Below the pieces are notes generated by a model, which had not been told where the DNA came from, made no database searches, and saw only the letters and a program-made list of their open reading frames with translations. A stretch of 64,000 nt of DNA from Sthenelais limicola (lineage: Eukaryota; Annelida; Polychaeta; Phyllodocida; Sigalionidae): NCBI GenBank assembly GCA_942159475.1, contig OW804096.1, positions 135,591,625-135,655,624 of the forward strand, in the 5' to 3' direction. The position numbers and the translations under genes were made by a program. How positions within the stretch are numbered: the stretch's first letter is position 1; every line of letters begins with the position of its first letter. This document shows, piece by piece, positions 43,336 through 54,848 of the stretch.

Positions 43336-43574
43336 ATGGGTCAGATTTTCAGAAAATGTACAATTGGCAGATCTACACTTTTGGACAATTTTCCTAAATT
43401 AGACTGAAATGTGGTCAATACTACGTAGATTTGAGTATATTCGGCATCGCATTGGTTCTAGCGATATGCTTCCTTAGGATAAAGTACATTTTTAAAGTAA
43501 TTGTTGTCTTAAATTTGCTTTATTTGATAGGATCGGTAAAGACGAATTGTACATTTTCTGAAAATCTTATCCAT
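43336..43574. mobile_element. 239-bp MITE, second copy of the 40,958 family
   Basis: ATGGGTCAGATTTTCAGAAA left, TTTCTGAAAATCTTATCCAT right. The interior aligns with 40,958-41,195 along its whole length. Confidence 0.85.
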
Positions 43575-44140
43575 TATACATGTGTGTATGAGGAGGTCAC
43601 ATAAGGCCACACTCTTATCTGTATCAGCTACGTCTCCATACTATTGTAGATAAGCGGTATCATACAGTGAGTGAGAGTCATTGTGCTGTTATCTGCCCCT
43701 AGATAACACCAGACTCAACATGTACCAAATGGGGGCAGTAGGACTAGGACAAATAAATCATTATTTGATTCTAACTGAGAAAGGTTAGGGACTGTGCTAT
43801 GGTTTGATTAAAGTAGCCGGTGGTGTGAGATATGGTGTGTCATCGCAAGTTTTCAGTAGTAATGGGAGTGCTATTGAACCAGGTCTGATAAAAAGGTTTT
43901 AATGATAATAAGTAATCACATGTCACGTGGTATTAGTGATAATTACAACAAAGAAGATAACATATTGATTGACACATTCATTAAAATAAGATTCATCACA
44001 ACACTAAATATTACGATTATCACTAAAACTATTTTAAAGTTGAAAGACACACTTGGACAATGACGTCAGTAGTAGTAATAAACCCGCAGAGATGACCTTT
44101 AGGAGCAAACCAAGATGGCTGCCAAGCCCTAGCCCCTTCC

Positions 44141-45347
44141 CTAGCCCCTTGCTCGCTGTGTGGTACCTTTTTTCTTGTTCTTTTGGATTCTCCTTTTGAT
44201 TACTATAACTATTCCTAAAACAGATATTAACAAAGAGAGAAAGTGTCCAATTTTAGCCAGAATGTTCCAAAAGTCGTCATTGTCGACCTCTTCCTTCAAG
44301 TCCTCCATCAAATCTTGTAAGTCAGCCAGGGTGGGTCCGTCTTTCTGCAAGAGATAAAAGGTTGGACTAGAAGAAAAAAAAATACCATAAAAGAGCAGAG
44401 AGAACATGATGCAGAAAGTATTCAATATAATAATCGGTATTCATAAGCAATAATGTTCGGTATCCATATGCAATAATGTTCTATATATAATATAATAATA
44501 TAATAGAATATATTTATGAAGCTAAAAAATATAATAATAATAAGGTGCAGAGAGAACATGACATAGGAGCAATTATAATATACGACAACAAGACTTAATT
44601 CACACATTGAGTGTTTAGAGACTTCTTTTGAAATCGTAGTTTTGTTGTCTCTTGATCTTTCCCACTTCCTTAGGTTTATTAGAAAAACATTCGCGGCATG
44701 TCGTTTCAGTAATTCCTCTAAATATTTAGGACTACCCAGGAAGACCTAATCTCAGAGGACTAGGGTTAGGTTTAGGGTTGACTTTTAATCATATGTGAGC
44801 GATCTCAATTCACATAATATTATTATTCTAGCAATTAAGATTTAAAGTAAAATACTAGTTTACTATAGGGTAATATTGTAATATGTAAACTAGACTGGAT
44901 ATTCCCAACTAGTTAATAACCTTCATCCTACATAATATAACTTCTTGAATGGATACATGTCTCTAGCGCATGGACATTTAGGAAGCAAGACAGTCTTTAT
45001 AAAGAATGATGAATTACAATATTGAAAAGTCACTTTTGGATTAGACTCGAGGTTATATGCTACCATAATCATCCATCTAAAAGTAGTTTGATATATTAAC
45101 AGAATAAGAGAACAATTTATTTTCTTAATCTAAAAACATGAAATGTTAATAAATAGATGGGTGCTATATATGCACCTGAATTAAAACGCATTCTCTAACT
45201 ATAGGTGATAGCAGTAACTGAGAAACTCATGAAAGTTATTTCTGTATTATGAGCTTGGTGTATGAAAGATTTACTTACCTCATATTTCTGAATCCTCATT
45301 GAACAATATTGTTGGGTTGTTAAAGAAGACATCGTATAAGAATGCAT
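44141..45347 (-). CDS. Two-exon small membrane protein, 90 residues
   Basis: Exon 1, 45,347-45,279 (23 codons, donor GTAAGTAA); exon 2, 44,344-44,141 (acceptor TTTTATCTCTTGCAG). Both junctions are phase 0. The protein begins MHSYTMSSLTTQQ, has an acidic amphipathic helix (LADLQDLMEDLKEEVDND), then one hydrophobic segment (FLSLLISVLGIVIVI) and a strongly basic end (KRRIQKNKKKGTTQRARG). This order fits a C-terminally anchored membrane protein with the basic end probably in the cytosol. It is the gene nearest the element's terminus. I recognise no family. The open frame can be extended upstream of exon 2 without splicing, but that would add an unlikely second hydrophobic segment. Confidence 0.6.
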
Positions 45348-46046
45348 ACCAAATGGAATGAAAAGAAATAGATTGATTATTTAAAGGTGACTAATACGAG
45401 TAATTCTCCCAAGATCCATTCAACCTTTCTCCCGTAGATGTCCCTCTGATAAATATTCTTTTCAGGTTTCATCTTCAATAGAAATTAAGAAACGTTGAAG
45501 TAATGCATTTTAAGCTTGATGTATTTAATCCATACTGTATCTAGAATCCTAAACTCTACACACAAAAAAACATGTGGTAACGTTCACTTATTTAATCTTT
45601 TTTCGCATGACTTCCCCAATTAAGCTCTTTGGAATGGACTCTGGTATCTTGTGTATGGCCATTTCCTCTCAATAAATAAAAAACAACTGGTTTATTTTCA
45701 GAGCTTATTACATCGCTAGAAAAGAACAAAACACAGGTGTTAAATGATCAGTTGTTTGAGAAAATTCTCATCCAAACATTACTTCCACATTATTTTTTCC
45801 GACACCATTCAATGAAATTTCCCGATTTAGTTTCTAGTATACCTGTAATATGATACAAACATATATCTTAAGCATGCAAATATAAAAAGACGTTTTAATT
45901 CCTGATAACAGATATAAGTTGACTAAGATGAAATGAGAACGAGATTATACTTGCAAACTAAAATATGCATGCCCTATGAACGAATCTATTTCTAAAATTT
46001 TAAAATGCTCATTTCTTATCGCACAAACCCAGTTTTACATGCTTTA
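45348..46046. other. Intergenic in element C
   Basis: AT-rich. No supported gene between the small membrane-protein gene and the zinc-finger genes. Confidence 0.45.
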
Positions 46047-46346
46047 CTAGATCGTCGGGTCTAGCATAACTCCTTCCACAATCAAAACATTCCTGGGCAG
46101 GGTTTTTTTATGCTTAAATTTTCGATGCCTGCTTAAATTTGCATTTGATTTATAACTCGTATAGCAATACTCACAGGCATACTTATTCTTGGTTGGTGAA
46201 TCTTTCCCTCTTATTCTAGGGCGCCCAACCGCTCTTGTACTTTTGTTTTTTTTCTTTTTTGATTGAGGTGGGGTTGTCAAAGGGGATAAGGAGGAACTGG
46301 GCTTGAATAAATGAGAGATGTTCTTCTTGTTGTTCTTTTCCATCAT
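46047..46346 (-). pseudogene. AT-hook and C2H2 zinc-finger gene, frameshifted copy
   Basis: Starts MMEKNNKKN and holds an AT-hook (VGRPRIRGKD) and one C2H2 finger (YACEYCYTSYKSNANLSRHRKFKH). After HKKTLP the frame is lost; in another frame the second finger continues as CFDCGRSYARPDDLVKHVK, as in the neighbouring copy, so a one-base indel broke it. It is a tandem duplicate of 46,457-46,807. Confidence 0.75.
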
Positions 46347-46456
46347 TGTTCGTGATAAATCACATTTATTAATAAAACTAGTATGACAATAATAATAATA
46401 ATAGAAGTTGCTCAGTGCAATGTTCAGTACAATAGTACAACTGTACAGTGACAATT

Positions 46457-46807
46457 TTATACCAATTTCTTATTGCACAAACCCAGTTTTACATGCTTTA
46501 CTAAATAGTTGGGTCTAGCATAACTCTTTCCACAATCATAACATATCTTGGAAGGTGGAGTTTTATGCTTAAATTTTCGATGTCTGCTTAAATTTGCGTT
46601 AGCTTTATAGCTCTTATTGCAATACTTGCAAGCATACTTCTTTTTGGATGGCGAATCTTTCCCTCTTATTCTAGGGCGTCCAACAGCCCTTGTAGATTTG
46701 CGTTTCTTTTTTGATTGGGGTGGGGGTGACAAGGTGGATAATGGGGAATGTGGGTTCAATAAATGAGAGGAGTTGTTGTTATTGTTGTTGCTGCTCTTTT
46801 CTAACAT
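46457..46807 (-). CDS. AT-hook and C2H2 zinc-finger protein
   Basis: Starting at ATG 46,807 (MLEKSSNNN; the matching ATG in the duplicate supports this start), the protein has an Asn/Ser/Pro linker, a Lys-rich patch (SKKKRKSTR), an AT-hook (VGRPRIRGKD), and two zinc fingers, YACKYCNKSYKANANLSRHRKFKH and ICYDCGKSYARPNYLVKHVKLGLC (the latter C2HC). An AT-hook plus two fingers marks a DNA-binding protein, perhaps for the element's own AT-rich ends or genes. It lies divergently to PolB (46,957 onward), about 150 bases apart. An upstream exon is possible because both copies stay open before the Met (LSRT). Confidence 0.7.
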   Translation of the reverse strand: MLEKSSNNNNNNSSHLLNPHSPLSTLSPPPQSKKKRKSTRAVGRPRIRGKDSPSKKKYACKYCNKSYKANANLSRHRKFKHKTPPSKICYDCGKSYARPNYLVKHVKLGLCNKKLV

Positions 46808-46956
46808 TGTCCGTGATAATTCGCAAACAAATAGCAAAGCCTCAAATTTCTTACAAGAGCTATTTTCGGAAATTTCGATTCCCGCCAGTAAGTATTCCAT
46901 GTTTCAATATTTTCCTGAAAATGATTAATTTAGGGTAATGATTTATCTCTTTTTAG

Positions 46957-49900
46957 GACGAAATTATCTCCGAGTTTTTTCCGAACTTCTCCTCGTCTTC
47001 TTCCTCTTCAATAATTACGCAAATGGATGTCCCTGTCCCCTCAACCTCTTCTGCAATTGGTAATGGCGAACTTGTCGGACAGAACTTCCCTGCTGCTGCA
47101 AACTTCACGCAACCTACAATGTCAAGTAAACCGTCTCATGAAGAATATTTTCAATCATCAAGAAATTTACCAAAAATTAAATCATCAGGTAAATTTCCTA
47201 AAAAGTCTTTTTCAAATCGTAACGAAGAAAAAAATACGTCTATATATCAATGTCAACATTGTGGGCGGGGGTTTAGATATCGTGCAAATTTTAATAAGCA
47301 CATAGACAATTGTGTAAAAAAGTCATGTAAGCATTGTGGAGTTTTCTTTAAAACAAAATCAGATATTTCCAAACATGACAATTCTTGCCCTCTTGTAACA
47401 TGTGATGAATGTGGACATATTAGCGAATCTATTGAAGATCACTCAATTCATAGAAAAGTTCATCAAAAGAAGCCGTTTAAATGTTCAAAATGTAGGGAGG
47501 AATTCTGTTCAAGGAAAGAACTTTGTAAACATCAGGGGTTAATTCATGGACAGGGAGAGACTAACAATTCCTTTCCATGGGAATTATCAAAAGCTCCATG
47601 GATAAATGAAGACGGGTCAGAAGACTTAGATAAGAAAGAGTGCTTTTATGCTAACAAACGGCACATTTTATCTGAAAATAATATTGGGGATATTGTTTCT
47701 CTATACAATTTTCCCACAAATGATTTATCAGACGCCTGAGAACCATCCATGACGGACAGAGCGTATTTTGTAATGTATTAAATATTATATTGGCCTTTAA
47801 CGAAATAAAAAAAAAAAAAAAGATGGAATGAGAGAATTTGACTCACACCTGCAAAGAATATACTCAGATCAGGATAACTCTTTTCGAGTTAATATTTCTT
47901 TAGGAGTTATGATGCAAAACATTGAAACAGGAGAATACAGATACTTTATTCCCTATAAGAATAATACTTTATTTGATTTTCCTCTTTCTGTTAGAACTCA
48001 CAGGGATATATATAACATAAAGGAAAGAGTAGGAGGAATTGAGCTTGATGAATATTTCATTTTGAATAGACCAGACACAAAATGGAAATGTATTTTTATA
48101 ACAAATATCGTATATTTTGTTACAAATCAAATTATACATTAGGTCATGGTTTTTTACCAAGTTTTATTAAAAACAAAAAGTCAATAATTGGTCTTGATAG
48201 TCATAATTCTTCAAACAAACCAATTTCAGATAACTTGTGCGCATTTCGATGTCTGTGTTTTCACTATAAAGAAGAATGTCTTTTTCCCCTAATTTCAAAA
48301 TACTACAATCAGTATAAGGATCACATGTTTAATACAAAAGGAATAAACCTTCCTTCTGACCCTCTTTCTTTTAGAGGTATAAACATATTAGACATTTCAG
48401 AATTTGAGCGATGCTTTAAAATTTCGATTTATATATACGAATTACAACCAGATGATACAATTATTCTGCGATATAAACCTTCGCTAAATTTTCAAGCTAT
48501 TATGCACCTTAATATATTTGAAAACCATTTATCATTTATTGCTAATTTTCCCACATACGCAAAGAAATTTTGCTGTGGGTTATGTCAAAGAATATTTGAT
48601 CAAGTGTCAAATTACAAGAAGCACATGCTTCATTGTGGAAAAAGAACTACCTATGTATACAAAGGAGGTTATTGCTCTTCCCCTTCAACAATATTTGAAG
48701 AGTTGGAAAACAACGGTATTATTGTTCCCCACAATGAAAGATTATTTAAGCATTTTGCTGTTTTTGATGTTGAATCTCTTTTAGAAAAAGTAGAAACAGA
48801 ACAAAACGGGAAATTAAAGTGGGATCAAAAACACTCTGCAATATCACTTTCAATTGCATCAAATGTGGAAGGGTATAAAAACCCAAAATGTTTTGTAAAC
48901 CCAGACTTATATTCTCTTACCCATGAAATGCTATCCTATTTAGCAGAAATTCAGAAAGAGTCAAAAGAAATGAATCTTAAACGTATGCAAACATATGTGC
49001 AACAATTAGAAGAGATTAAAGATGAAGCATTTGAAGAAAAAATGAGAGCTACTTGTTTTCCTGAAACTGAGAATGAGGGCGATAATCTTTCAACAAACGG
49101 TGGAGAAAGTGACGCATCTGAAGGTGATACGAATAATGATTCAGAAAAATTAACAAAAACTAAAAAGAATGCCTCCCTTGAAAGGATATATTATTTAGAT
49201 TCACTTTCAGTTAAATTTATGAAATATATTGAAGAACTTCCAGTTCTTGGGTTCAATTCTGCTAGGTATGATATAAATGTATTAAAAACAGAATTGCTTC
49301 GTCATATTTTTAAAAATCACGAGTTTAGAACAGAGAATAACCCTTTTGTGATAAAAAGAACAAATTCATATATGGTCATATCTACCGGGCAATTTAGGTT
49401 TTTAGATATTTGCCAATATTTATCCCCGGGTGTTTCATATTCCAAATTTTTATCTGCATACAATGTTGAACAAAAGAAAAGCTATCTTTGCTATGATTAT
49501 TTAGATTCTTATGAGAAAATATTTGACAATTGTCTTCCTCCATACGAGAGTTTTTATTCCTCGTTAAGAGGGGAAAATATCGGAGAAAGTGCCTATGAGG
49601 AGTTAAAACAAATATGGATTTCAGAAGGAATGAAATCATTAAAGGATTTGCTGGTATATTATAATAATTTAGATGTTGGACCTTTTGTTCAAGGAGTGGA
49701 GAACATGCAGGTGTTCTATCATGAGCGTAATATTGACCTTTTTAAAATTGCATTTTCTGCCCCTGGAATAGCCAGAAGATTACTTTTTCAATCCGCCCAA
49801 GAGCAAAATGCAGTTTTTCCCTTAATGGGGGCGGACAATGAAAATTTGTACATTACTTTTAAGAAAAATCTAGTTGGGGGTCCTTCTATTGTTTTTTGTA

Positions 49901-50160
49901 GACATCAGAAAATTGGTGAGACCAAAATTAGAGAGAACAATGATAATGAAATATGTGAAAACATCATTGGATATGATGCAAATGCTTTATATTTGTGGTG
50001 CATTAGCCAGAACATGCCCACAGGAATGTATGTATGACGAGAAAAAGAAAATCATTTTAAACCCCAAAAACATTGCAGATATTTTATTGCTTCAATATGG
50101 CAAGAGTGGGAATCGAGAAAACTTAATATTAACATAACTCATTTTGCAAATTCAGGAAAA
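46957..50160 (+). pseudogene. Family-B DNA polymerase with zinc fingers, broken (element C)
   Basis: The exon opens after acceptor TCTCTTTTTAG (ending 46,956). Four N-terminal fingers (for example YQCQHCGRGFRYRANFNKH) lead to NFPTNDLSD, then an inserted poly(A) retroposon (47,736-47,821), FDSHLQRIYS through NIVYFVT, a one-base frameshift near 48,125, YTLGHGFLP, Cys block DNLCAFRCL, His block NHLSFI, a finger (CGLCQRIF), ExoI FDVE (near 48,765), ExoII GFNSARYD (near 49,252), ExoIII YYNNLDV (near 49,660) and motif A YDANALYLW (near 49,975). A TGA follows MPTGMYV at 50,035; homology continues to about 50,160. Exonuclease and motif A residues are intact; motifs B and C are missing. Confidence 0.9.
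47736..47821 (+). mobile_element. 86-bp poly(A) retroposon insertion in PolB
   Basis: PolB reading stops at TTATCAGACGCCTGA and resumes after AAAAAAGATGG. The insert ends ATTGGCCTTTAACGAAATA followed by about 15 A, the same 3' end as at 18,628. It is a strongly 5'-truncated copy. Confidence 0.8.
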
Positions 50161-50878
50161 GAAAAAGAGCATGCCCACAGGAAGTGACGTCATGTGAATA
50201 AGCATGTGTTGTGTGTTATCAAAACTAGCCGTGACCCTCGGGGTGAATAAATACCTCTCTACTACTACTACCAATACCAGTATAGTGGAGACTGTACTGT
50301 ATAAATGTGATGAATTCATAATCAAATACTACCTGTTTATAGCAATATAGAGTACAATATTTTGAATAAGGGACGATGATTATATTGATACAAATATAAG
50401 ACATATATCAGTATACACCTGTCTGAAGAAAGTATTTTTTTTTTTTTAAAGATTTTTATTGCATACAATTTCGTGGACTGGTGCCGATATTCTCATGTGA
50501 TACAAATAAATATTCAAAAAGTATCAATATTGTTGTAGAGAAACTATAAGTTTCGCATGGTAATCTTAGTAAAAAAGTAAGTTTTTAAAAGTAATCATCC
50601 AGGTTTTTAAGGAAAATGAACACATCAGATACTCTCTTCGAGCTCAATAACCCAATACAATATAGTATACAGTCTATGTACAACGGATAAATTTACCACC
50701 ATTTTATTTTTGTATTATGTATGCCACATTAACTGACAGTATGTTGGCATACTTTACAAAAATCTCATTGTCAGCATTAGTTCACTCTTTGTTGACATTC
50801 CTGTGAATTCTTACCCATACAGGGGTGGAGCTTGAAGTGGGAGATGTAGAAGTATGACTTGAAGAAACTGTTGTGGAA
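50161..50878. other. Intergenic with a retroposon-like T-run
   Basis: CATGCCCACAGGAA occurs at 50,013 inside PolB and again at 50,169, so the break may lie in a short repeat. The T11 run at 50,436-50,447 preceded on the minus strand by GCAATAAAAATC looks like the 3' end of a minus-strand retroposon extending rightward. No gene seen. Confidence 0.45.
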
Positions 50879-51215
50879 TTATATACTCAGTAGTTTTGTG
50901 AGATAGTGTGGGAAAGATGGAGGATGTCTGCTAACAGATGTAGTGGGTTCCTTGGGTGTCATTGTGGAGGTCGAGGTGGTGATTGATGATGTTGATAAGG
51001 TGGTATAACTTTGTGTATTTACGGAATTTGTGGGTTTTGTAGTTGAGTCAAAATTCCAATCAGAAATGATTCTGTATGGGACATTACCATAACGAATTGA
51101 AGAGCAATTAAAGCTTTCTCGCTCCATTGTGATCGAAATATCTATCACTTTGAGGTGGCTTAAATGATCCCTTAAAATGTTAGCCTCAAAGACTCTATCC
51201 CACAATATCTCGAAT
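50879..51215 (-). pseudogene. P-family head and stalk fragment (P3)
   Basis: The minus strand shows the end of the LRR-like head (LSHLKVIDIS, then FNCSS and YRIIS) and a Thr/Ser-rich stalk beginning TTKPTNSVNTQS, closely similar to TTAKPTHSIVNTQS of P4 near 61,570. The signal peptide and Cys cluster upstream are decayed and no membrane span follows. Confidence 0.7.
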
Positions 51216-51467
51216 CCAAATATGATTCAATCTGATTCTCTTCTATCACATACTGAAAAGGTGAAACTTGTGTGCACCAAGTCATCTTTCTCCCTGGGGA
51301 GTCGCAGTCACACTAGTGTCATATATCTTGTGAGGCAACTTGCAACGAATTAGTTGACCTTATTTTGAACTCTTACCGATACAGACATACACCTGTCTGT
51401 TCTACTCATCTAACCCATCGATGAAGATTAGAAACATTTTACTACGATAATATCTGAATCATCACTA

Positions 51468-51737
51468 TCAGAAATTATAATCAAGAGTAGTATATACACA
51501 GCACTTTGGGGGCCGCTGTTGGGATCCCATGTCGTCTAATACAACAACAAACTTGTTACCATGCCACTTGGCTTTAACATCGAGTGCTGCAGGCATTATT
51601 TGACTGTTTTGACTAATGTTGTCAAATGTTATTATGCTTGCTTCAGTTCCTGGCATCACTGTTAGCTTCATGGAAAATTTCTTTGTGATGGTGTCAACAT
51701 CAACTTTTACATTAATGTTTTTGTATACAAATTCCAT
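51468..51737 (-). pseudogene. MEFIYK gene, second copy, fused to a terminal repeat
   Basis: Starts MEFVYKNINVKVDVDT and follows 36,978-37,235 closely to DDMGSQQR. There it switches, within a shared GCG, to the outer end of a family-2 terminal repeat (GCGGCCCCCAAAG), so its last 17 residues are translated repeat. The upstream control block (GTAGATAACA after ATAGGTAAATGG) is conserved at 51,850-51,905. Confidence 0.75.
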
Positions 51738-51910
51738 TTTCTCATTTTTGGTTTTGACTCATGTCTGTAATATACGTCTGCTCAGCTAGATAGCTTAGTT
51801 TGGGTTGTTGGATCTGCTATCCATAATGCAAATGGTGAAACACTATTCCAGCTTTTGGGTGTTATCTACCCATTTACCTATGTAGCACTTTGATAAACTT
51901 AGCTTAAATT
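51487..51910. mobile_element. Family-2 end fragment inside MSG copy 2
   Basis: The terminus AGTAGTATATACACAGCA at 51,487 is followed by the MEFIYK gene and its upstream region. It corresponds to the right end of element B with the DNA between gene and terminus deleted. The hexamer before the terminus, ATCAAG, is the same as before element B's left end (19,680-19,685). Confidence 0.65.
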
Positions 51911-53104
51911 TTACTGAAATTAATCAATAGCGAATTTTCTATTTATCTCTAGTTTAGTTTTGAAGATAATTTACCAGTTCTTCTGAACTGAGTGCAGCCT
52001 CATCCACTGAATTATATGAGTAGGTGCACGTGTCTGGATGCAGATTATTCTTTTTCCAGTTAGACTCCAATGGCCATACTTTACCCACACTCATCTAGAA
52101 ATCCAGTTTTGAAACAAGTACTAATAATTAAAGAAATAAATATTAATGTATTTCACTTTAAAAATTGATGAAAGAAATGTCTATATGAATAAGCCCATTA
52201 ATAAGTTTGGTCATCTCTAGTCCTTCGCTCCGACCAAAATCATAAATTTCTCTATCCACTTCCTCAACAAGACTCAAGATTCTTTCAAAGAACTGAGAAG
52301 TTGAACTGATTCTGTAAATGATCATGCATTTACATAACTATTACGGCACCTTACAACTCCCAAGATGTAAATATTTCTTGACATGAAATAATCAACACAT
52401 TATATCAGAGCACTTCTCATATAATATAATAAATTTATAGTCACCCAGACATAATGTTTTCGAATAACCTTTGTGGTGTTTTAGAGTAATGATGACAAGC
52501 AAGGATATATTTCTCAAAGACATATACACCTTTATACACACACCCACACAACCCACGCCCCCTTAGTGGTAGGACGTAGGAAGCAGTGGGGGCGCATGTC
52601 TTGATTAGATATAGATTCTTTTTTTAAACGATATTTGTCCCGTAAAGAAGAACAAAACGCAAGCTTTAATAAACACTTGTTTATTATTGAATATTTCTAC
52701 AGCTTCAAATGAAATAAAACATATGGTTACTACTAATTGTTTCTTTGTTCACATTTGTATACATTTTTTCTTGATCCAAATGAGAGTTTCATTTATATTA
52801 TCCAACACAATTCTCACTGAGCCATCAGTTTCACATCTTCTTCGCAACACGTTTCAAGAGATCATCTAGTTTTTACTATAGCTGTAATATAACACAAACA
52901 TATTTTGAGCATGCATATATATAAAACAGTTCTAAGGAAATATAATGTCTCAAACATAAAATTAAAACCTGCATATAATATATCTCAAACTAATATCTGA
53001 ACTATATAGACATATCTTGAAGTAATCAATATTTTAAATGCAACCAAAGCACATAAAAAATAAACGAAGCAACTAATTTATGAAACACTAATAGAATTAT
53101 ATTT

Positions 53105-53978
53105 CACACCTTACAAATGGCAATTCCATTTTAACGACTTTTTGAACATCATGTGTCTCCTGTTTCACGACAATTATATCTGAATCATCACTTTCTTCTG
53201 ATATAGTTATTGGGAGTTTTCTCTTGTTAGGTCTACTTGTAATTGGACATTCACTGGTGTCACTAAATATGCATTACATTGCGCTTTGACAGCCTTTCGA
53301 ACATCAATATTTTCCTCCTTCACCACACTTACATCGGAATCGTCACTTTCATCTGATATTGTTATTGGTAGTTTCCTTTTATTAGGCCTACTCGTAATCG
53401 GGCATACACTGGAATCACTCTGGAATATTTAATAGTCTAACATTCTCACATCATATTAAACTTCTCTCTTATATCATTTTTATGATGCTTAAACCTTAAT
53501 TCAGTCAAACATTCTCAATAGATAATTATGAACTTAATTTACCGATTCCCCTGACCTCTCTGACCCTTCATCTTGCGAATCATACGAGTATGTACATTCA
53601 TCGTAATGGGGGTTATTTCTTTTCCAATCAGATTCTAGCTTCCACAGCTTTCCTGCACTTATCTAAGTTTTCATTTTCAAACAATTAGTAATTGTTAACA
53701 TGCAAAATATTAATTTTGCAGATTTAAAATTCATCAATAAAATGTGTATATAAAATACCCCATCAATTAGTTGTGTCATCGGTAACCCTTCTGTGCGACC
53801 GAAGTCATACAATTCCTTCTGTATATCATCCACTAAGCCTATGATTTTCTCAAAGAATTGGGAAGTTGATGTTCTGTAAATATTTATCAATGGAATATGT
53901 AAGTCATTCTATCACAACACATTTAAGACATTAGATATATAGAATTGAGTTCTTAACTTAATTTACTCACCCAGACAT
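53105..53978 (-). CDS. MSG-family gene, copy 1: small nuclear-type protein
   Basis: Exons on the minus strand: 53,978-53,971 (ATGTCTGG, donor GTGAGT); 53,873-53,759; 53,662-53,543; 53,419 onward. The first three join without frame loss into 81 residues: STSQFFEKIIGLVDDIQ, LYDFGRTEGLPMTQ, KLWKLESDWKRNN. Exon 4 gives PITSRPNKRKLPITIS (basic patch), ESDDSDVSVVKEE (acid/Ser next to a hydrophobic core, a SUMO-interaction-like motif followed by a psi-K-x-E site). A near copy of exon 4 (53,266-53,105: SDDSDIIVVKQE, VVKMEL) follows with its own acceptor-like TTTAG, so exon 4 is duplicated. It could be an intact gene; function unknown, nuclear location inferred. Confidence 0.65.
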
Positions 53979-54033
53979 GCCGATCTTGAATGTGGTTTGC
54001 ACTGGTTTACATTAATAATGACAAGAAAGAATG

Positions 54034-54058
54034 TATTTCTCAAAGAGGTATATATATA
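54034..54058 (-). promoter_or_regulatory. Promoter of MSG copy 1
   Basis: TATATATA (54,049-54,058) followed by CTTTGAGAAATACATTC on the minus strand. Copy 2 has the same CTTTGAGAAATATATCC at 52,503-52,519 behind its own TATA-like sequence, so this block is conserved beyond chance. Confidence 0.6.
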
Positions 54059-54193
54059 GACCCTCAACACAAGCCCCCTTCAATAGAGGAATTAAATAGA
54101 GCATGTCACATCTTATCTTCGTCATTGTTCTCATCAAGAAACATTTATTGTTATATTAAATGCATTTCTAGACCACACACACAGGTATTTTAT

Positions 54194-54848
54194 TTACTTT
54201 GAAAGCTGAAATGGAATTGTTTTCTTTACAGCTATAGTAGACCTTCTTAAATTTTCGTTACCTTGTCCTTTTTTAGGCACATTTCTTGGGGGAATGGGTG
54301 GTGGATCTAATTTCTTTTCCCCTGACTTAATTTTAGACTTGGACACGCTCTTATTTTTTGCATTACCTTCGAATTTACAAGACTTCAGTACACCAGACAT
54401 TGCACATTTTGAATTAATGCCTTTTTCTATGAGTTTTGTCTTTCTCATTTTTCAAGTCATTAGCGCGTCTTGGAATGGGGGAGAGAGTGTCAGAATCTTA
54501 TCTTCAGAATCGGTGACAACCAGTGATAGCTTCTCTGATGCACCAGCCCCTAGCTCGGAATGAATGATAGCGCCTGATGAGGGAAGATTAGTTCCTTTCT
54601 TCTGTTTATTCCCTTCATTTTTAAGTGGTGATGCCCCCTCTGATGGTTCCTGATGATTCCTCACTCATTACACCACTTATCATTATTAAATCAGCAAATG
54701 ATTCTATATACACCGTATTCTCATCATGTGAAACAGGATTAGCTTGGGATATTAGGATATCGTTAGACTCAAAAATAGCTGGATACGCATAGGACTTCCC
54801 TATCAGTAGTAGTCTAAATTTCGGTTGGACGCTTTGTAGTCTAAACAC
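54194..54848 (-). pseudogene. P-family cytoplasmic tail fragment
   Basis: Three frames in succession on the minus strand: SYAYPAIFESNDILI and NTVYIESFADL, then GASEKLSLVVTDSE, then a basic region ending DPPPIPPRNVPKKGQGNE. The PPPIPPRN block with following Lys residues is shared with the tail of P4 (60,67x). Its 5' end is joined to the PolB remnant at about 54,820. Frameshifts make it a pseudogene; no membrane span is left. Confidence 0.65.

Larger units (their letters stand above)
43855..50160. mobile_element. Truncated family-1 Polinton-like element (element C)
   Basis: It begins AGTAGTAATGGGAGTGC, preceded by GTTTTC, and its first 150 bases match the end at 12,396, including AATCACATGTCACGTGG. 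It carries a spliced small membrane-protein gene, two zinc-finger genes (all minus strand) and PolB (plus strand). PolB homology stops at about 50,160, before motifs B and C; no right terminus was found. Confidence 0.8.
51420..52452 (-). pseudogene. MSG-family gene, copy 2, broken
   Basis: Exon 1, 52,452-52,445 (ATGTCTGG); exon 2, 52,311-52,194 (TSQFFERILSLVEE, IYDFGRSEGLEMTKLI); exon 3, 52,094-51,975 (VGKVWPLESNWKKNN, TCTYSYNS). Part of exon 4 remains at 51,420-51,485 (SDSDDSDIIVVK). The donor after exon 2 is CT instead of GT, and the fragment of family-2 element at 51,487-51,910 has landed between exons 3 and 4, so the gene is dead. Exon sizes match copy 1 apart from one codon in exon 2. 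Confidence 0.75.
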
